DNA from: Lumbricus rubellus
Lineage: Eukaryota; Annelida; Clitellata; Crassiclitellata; Lumbricidae
Direction of reading: 5' to 3'
Assembly (NCBI GenBank): GCA_945859605.1
Contig: OX243811.1
Span: 31,879,713 to 31,943,712, forward strand
Length of the DNA stretch: 64,000 nucleotides
Within the stretch, counting starts at the first letter, position 1. Each line of letters opens with the position of its first letter. The position numbers and the translations under genes were made by a program. Of the stretch, positions 61,307-64,000 are shown piece after piece. The notes beneath the pieces are model-generated. The model made no database searches. It saw nothing but the letters and a program-made list of their open reading frames with translations, and was not told the origin of the DNA.

Positions 61307-61837
61307 CTGAAATGCATCATGGGAAAAGTCTTGAATTCATGATGAACAAAAAGTTCAGTCAATTTCAGCAGCACTTTGATTTTTTGGGTTCTAGATGGAT
61401 GGCTGTAAAATAGTGATGTCTACTCTACCTTGACTAAGACAACAGATGCAAAAAGGATGATAAGCAACAGAGTTAGACGGATGTAAATGTACATGCAATT
61501 GTAAATGTGCTCGGATTTTACATAGCCCCCATATATGGCCACAACCTGCTCATATTTTAATGAATTGATTGGGTGAGAGAACCTTCACCACCGCCGCCCA
61601 TTTCAATGCAACTCCATTTAGGCCCCATCTATGAACCATGCTAGTGTCGCAAAACTGCCTTTGCGACTACCGCTTCTTGTGGCGCCGCCTGGCGAATGCG
61701 ACAGAAGTTATGTCCGCCTACGTGGTCCAACTCCTGGACACCACTTTTATTGTTGGCCGTCACCAGTCATATAGACGTGAAAGGCGTGGATAGTCAATTG
61801 TGTCTACACGTCTGCGACGCATGCAGCATCGACGCCT
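61307..61837. other. Stretch upstream of CNTRL exon w1
   Basis: Intron sequence of CNTRL as far as can be told. It becomes GC-richer from 61640 (GGCGCCGCCTGGCGAATGC). No exon with matching phase was found. Confidence 0.4.
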
Positions 61838-62814
61838 TCGACTTCCGGTCGCTGTACGTCTACGAGTGCCGGTGGCTTACGTCGACTTCCGGTCGCTGTA
61901 CGTCTACGAGTGCCGGTGACTATCTTCGACTTCCGGTGGTGGCCGTTCGACTTCCGGTCGCTGTACGTCTACGAGTGCCGGTGGCTATCTTCGACTTCCG
62001 GTGGTGGCCGTTCGACTTCCGGTCGCTGTACGTCTACGAGTGCCGGTGGCTATCTTCGACTTCCGGTCGCTGTACGTCTACGAGTGCCGGTGGCTATCTT
62101 CGACTTCCGGTCGCTGTACGTCTACGAGTGCCGGTGGCTATCTTTGACTTCCGGTCGCTGTACGTCTACGAGTGCCGGTGGCTGTCTTCGACTTCCGGTC
62201 GCTGTACGTCTACGAGTGCCGGTGGCTATCTTCAACTTCCGGTCGCTGTACGGTACGTCTACGAGTGCCGGTGGCTGTCTTCGACTTCCGGTCGCTGTAC
62301 GTCTACGAGTGCCGGTGGCTTACGTCGACTTCCGGTCGCTGTACGTCTACGAGTGCCGGTGACTATCTTCGACTTCCGGTGGTGGCCGTTCGACTTCCGG
62401 TCGCTGTACGTCTACGAGTGCCGGTGGCTATCTTCGACTTCCGGTGGTGGCCGTTCGACTTCCGGTCGCTGTACGTCTACGAGTGCCGGTGGCTATCTTC
62501 GACTTCCGGTCGCTGTACGTCTACGAGTGCCGGTGGCTATCTTTGACTTCCGGTCGCTGTACGTCTACGAGTGCCGGTGGCTGTCTTCGACTTCCGGTCG
62601 CTGTACGTCTACGAGTGCCGGTGGCTATCTTCAACTTCCGGTCGCTGTACGGTACGTCTACGAGTGCCGGTGGCTATCTTCGACTTCCGGTCGCTGTACG
62701 TCTACGAGTGCCGGTGGCTGTCTTCGACTTCCGGTCGCTGTACGTCTACGAGTGCCGGTGGCTATCTTCGACTTCCGGTGGTGGCCGTTCGACTTCCGGT
62801 CGCTGTACGGCTAC
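61838..62814 (+). repeat. 44-bp GC-rich minisatellite
   Basis: About 20 units of CGACTTCCGGTCGCTGTACG, TCTACGAGTGCCGGTGGCTA and TCTT. Variant units contain an extra CGACTTCCGGTGGTGGCCGT block or a GTACGGTACG insertion. A block of several units is itself repeated (61843-62256 resembles 62300-62670), so it has higher-order structure. All three + frames stay open through it because the unit lacks stops. Confidence 0.95.
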
Positions 62815-62838
62815 GAGACTGTTAAGAGACTTCGGCCA

Positions 62839-62899
62839 CACTGGCGAAGCCGAGCCCACGTTAAATAAATATATTGAACAAGAGACAAGTCTGTGTCAA
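62839..62899 (+). repeat. 61-bp inverted repeat, left arm
   Basis: A perfect inverted match to 63940-64000, directly after the 44-bp minisatellite. It starts CACTGGCGAAGCCGAGCCCA and ends CTGTGTCAA. Confidence 0.95.
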
Positions 62900-62924
62900 T
62901 TTTTTTTTTTTTTTGGTCAAAGTA

Positions 62925-63092
62925 CTAGTTTAATGACCATTTATGACCAAAGGGCCTTTACAGTCGGAGGCAGAGTACAACCTCACACTCCACGTTTATA
63001 TTGCGACCGAGTCACCCGCAGTAAAGATCCGAGAAATTAATGTCTGACCGGGAATCGAATCCGGGCAACCCACTCGGCCACGCAGGATCCTT
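62925..63092 (-). mobile_element. tRNA-derived SINE
   Basis: The minus strand reads CCTGCGTGGCCGAGTGGGTT (A box) and GGATTCGATTCCCGGTC (B box), then a body ending near a T-rich run at 62900-62915. Confidence 0.78.
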
Positions 63093-63939
63093 TAATTTAG
63101 TCAAATGCCATTGAATGACTATTTATAAGGGTTATGAAGTTTATGTGGACATCATAATTAGACATTTATTTTGCAGAGACCCCTCGCCCCGTACCCAGAT
63201 CGCCTAAATCCCGTTACCCCCCCCCCCCCCCCACCCCCGTTCGTACGTAATAATTGTATGAACAGCCTCTGACCTCTTCTGCCACTTGTTCCAACTTCCA
63301 GTCTTGTAACACCGACGCTTCGCGATGGTTGGCTAAGCGAATGAATCATATCGCTGCGACACATCCACGTTATTATGAGCTCATAATTATCGGAGTTCCG
63401 AACGTTAATCAACGATATTCTCGAATCCTTCCATGGCAACACTGTCTTGGCTTCATCAACTGCCATTTGGTAGAGGCCTATCGTTGCTGATGGATCGACT
63501 TATTCTTCCACATTTTTTGTCAATTTGACATAACCTGTGGTGAAATCCAGACAATGTCACACATCGTAAATGGGCCGCTGTAAAAACTCGCTTCCCGTTT
63601 AGTTTAGCAGCCTTGCATGCGGCTGATGAGGCGTGCTGCTGTTCAGTGGCTGGACGAGTTCTGCAAAAGCTAAATAAAACTAATAGGCCTAGCGGCTATT
63701 GAAACCGCAGAACTGCCAGAATATATAACGCTTTATATATTCTGTGATTCAGACTGCATCCTGAGGCATTTGAGTGTGCGCATAACAAAATAATGTCGGT
63801 CGCTCATTGAATAACACACTGGCATGGAGATCTGCAGAAGGCAGCCTACCGAGATCGAGCCCGCATAGAGCGAACGTGCTTTGTTGGCTGCAATTAGCAC
63901 CGTGTATTGCAGGTTGTTTCTTCTGTTAGTTGTTAAGAT
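63093..63939. other. Sequence inside the inverted repeat
   Basis: Holds a C run at 63216-63235 and GC-balanced non-coding sequence with AGGCCTA words. No gene is supported. A short exon-like stretch near 63275-63332 is discussed under rejected items. Confidence 0.4.
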
Positions 63940-64000
63940 TTGACACAGACTTGTCTCTTGTTCAATATATTTATTTAACGTGGGCTCGGCTTCGCCAGTG
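63940..64000 (-). repeat. 61-bp inverted repeat, right arm, cut by window edge
   Basis: A perfect reverse complement of 62839-62899, reaching the last base of the window, so the true arm is probably longer. Confidence 0.93.

Noticed and set aside
61696..62868. A 390-codon frame as a gene
   Set aside because: It is a translation of the 44-bp minisatellite; all three frames are open for the same reason.
63275..63332. Possible further 5' CNTRL exon (minus strand NHREASVLQDWKLEQVAEE)
   Set aside because: The acceptor is weak and its phase-0 end does not fit the split codon at the start of exon w1; at least one missing exon would be needed.

Overview
The window looks like nuclear DNA of an animal, most likely a deuterostome. 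Genes are split by many AT-rich introns of roughly 0.1-2 kb, one of them much longer. The introns and flanks are full of microsatellites, minisatellites, cut-and-paste transposon remnants, LINE tails and tRNA-derived SINEs. The Gmr1-type Ty3/Gypsy element and the abundance of AGGCCTA-type words fit an echinoderm or similar marine invertebrate, but the species is inference. No bacterial-type features are seen.

Region 1-5.5 kb: a 5' flank with a 324-bp hAT-type MITE (559-882), then a GC-rich single-exon gene on the + strand (2191-5448). It encodes an LRR + Ig + single-pass membrane protein of Kekkon-like layout, with a long cytoplasmic tail ending in a possible PDZ ligand.

Region 5.5-12.3 kb: intergenic. 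It holds (CCAT)n/(CA)n tracts, a 33-bp minisatellite, a 948-bp hAT-type element with a perfect 8-bp target duplication, a (TA)n tract and a deleted Tc1/mariner copy. An unexplained 55-codon reading frame lies just downstream of the next gene.

Region 12.3-61.3 kb: one large gene on the - strand, which I identify as centriolin (CNTRL), a centrosomal/midbody coiled-coil protein. I assembled 41 coding exons by hand (5786 nt, 1927 codons plus stop). Splice phases are consistent throughout, and most introns are GT-AG, with one probable GC-AG intron. The chain runs from the middle of the protein to the stop codon and a poly(A) signal. The 5' exons, expected to encode the N-terminal LRRs, lie beyond the right edge. 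Diagnostic matches to vertebrate centriolin are the CNVPEHHDL motif after a Pro/Gln/Gly-rich segment, [32 protein letters not shown] and GLSSYLNGV.

The largest CNTRL intron (23262-33057) carries a nested insertion. A 5'-truncated LINE with a mutated RT active site was split by a 6980-bp LTR retrotransposon (24373-31352). That element has two 520-bp LTRs that look identical, a perfect 5-bp target duplication and one uninterrupted 1813-codon gag-pol frame ordered gag, protease, integrase, RT, RNase H. Integrase before RT in a Ty3/Gypsy element is the hallmark of the Gmr1 group. Other introns hold a mariner with long inverted repeats (15035-16001), a hAT with internal 230-bp tandem repeats (36734-37857), an 888-bp inverted-repeat element with a 9-bp target duplication (40370-41257), a 43-bp satellite (13819-14490) and an inverted duplication (20504-21146).

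Region 61.3-64 kb: a 44-bp minisatellite (61838-62814), a tRNA-derived SINE and a perfect 61-bp inverted repeat whose right arm runs into the window edge. This suggests a larger foldback structure continuing outside.
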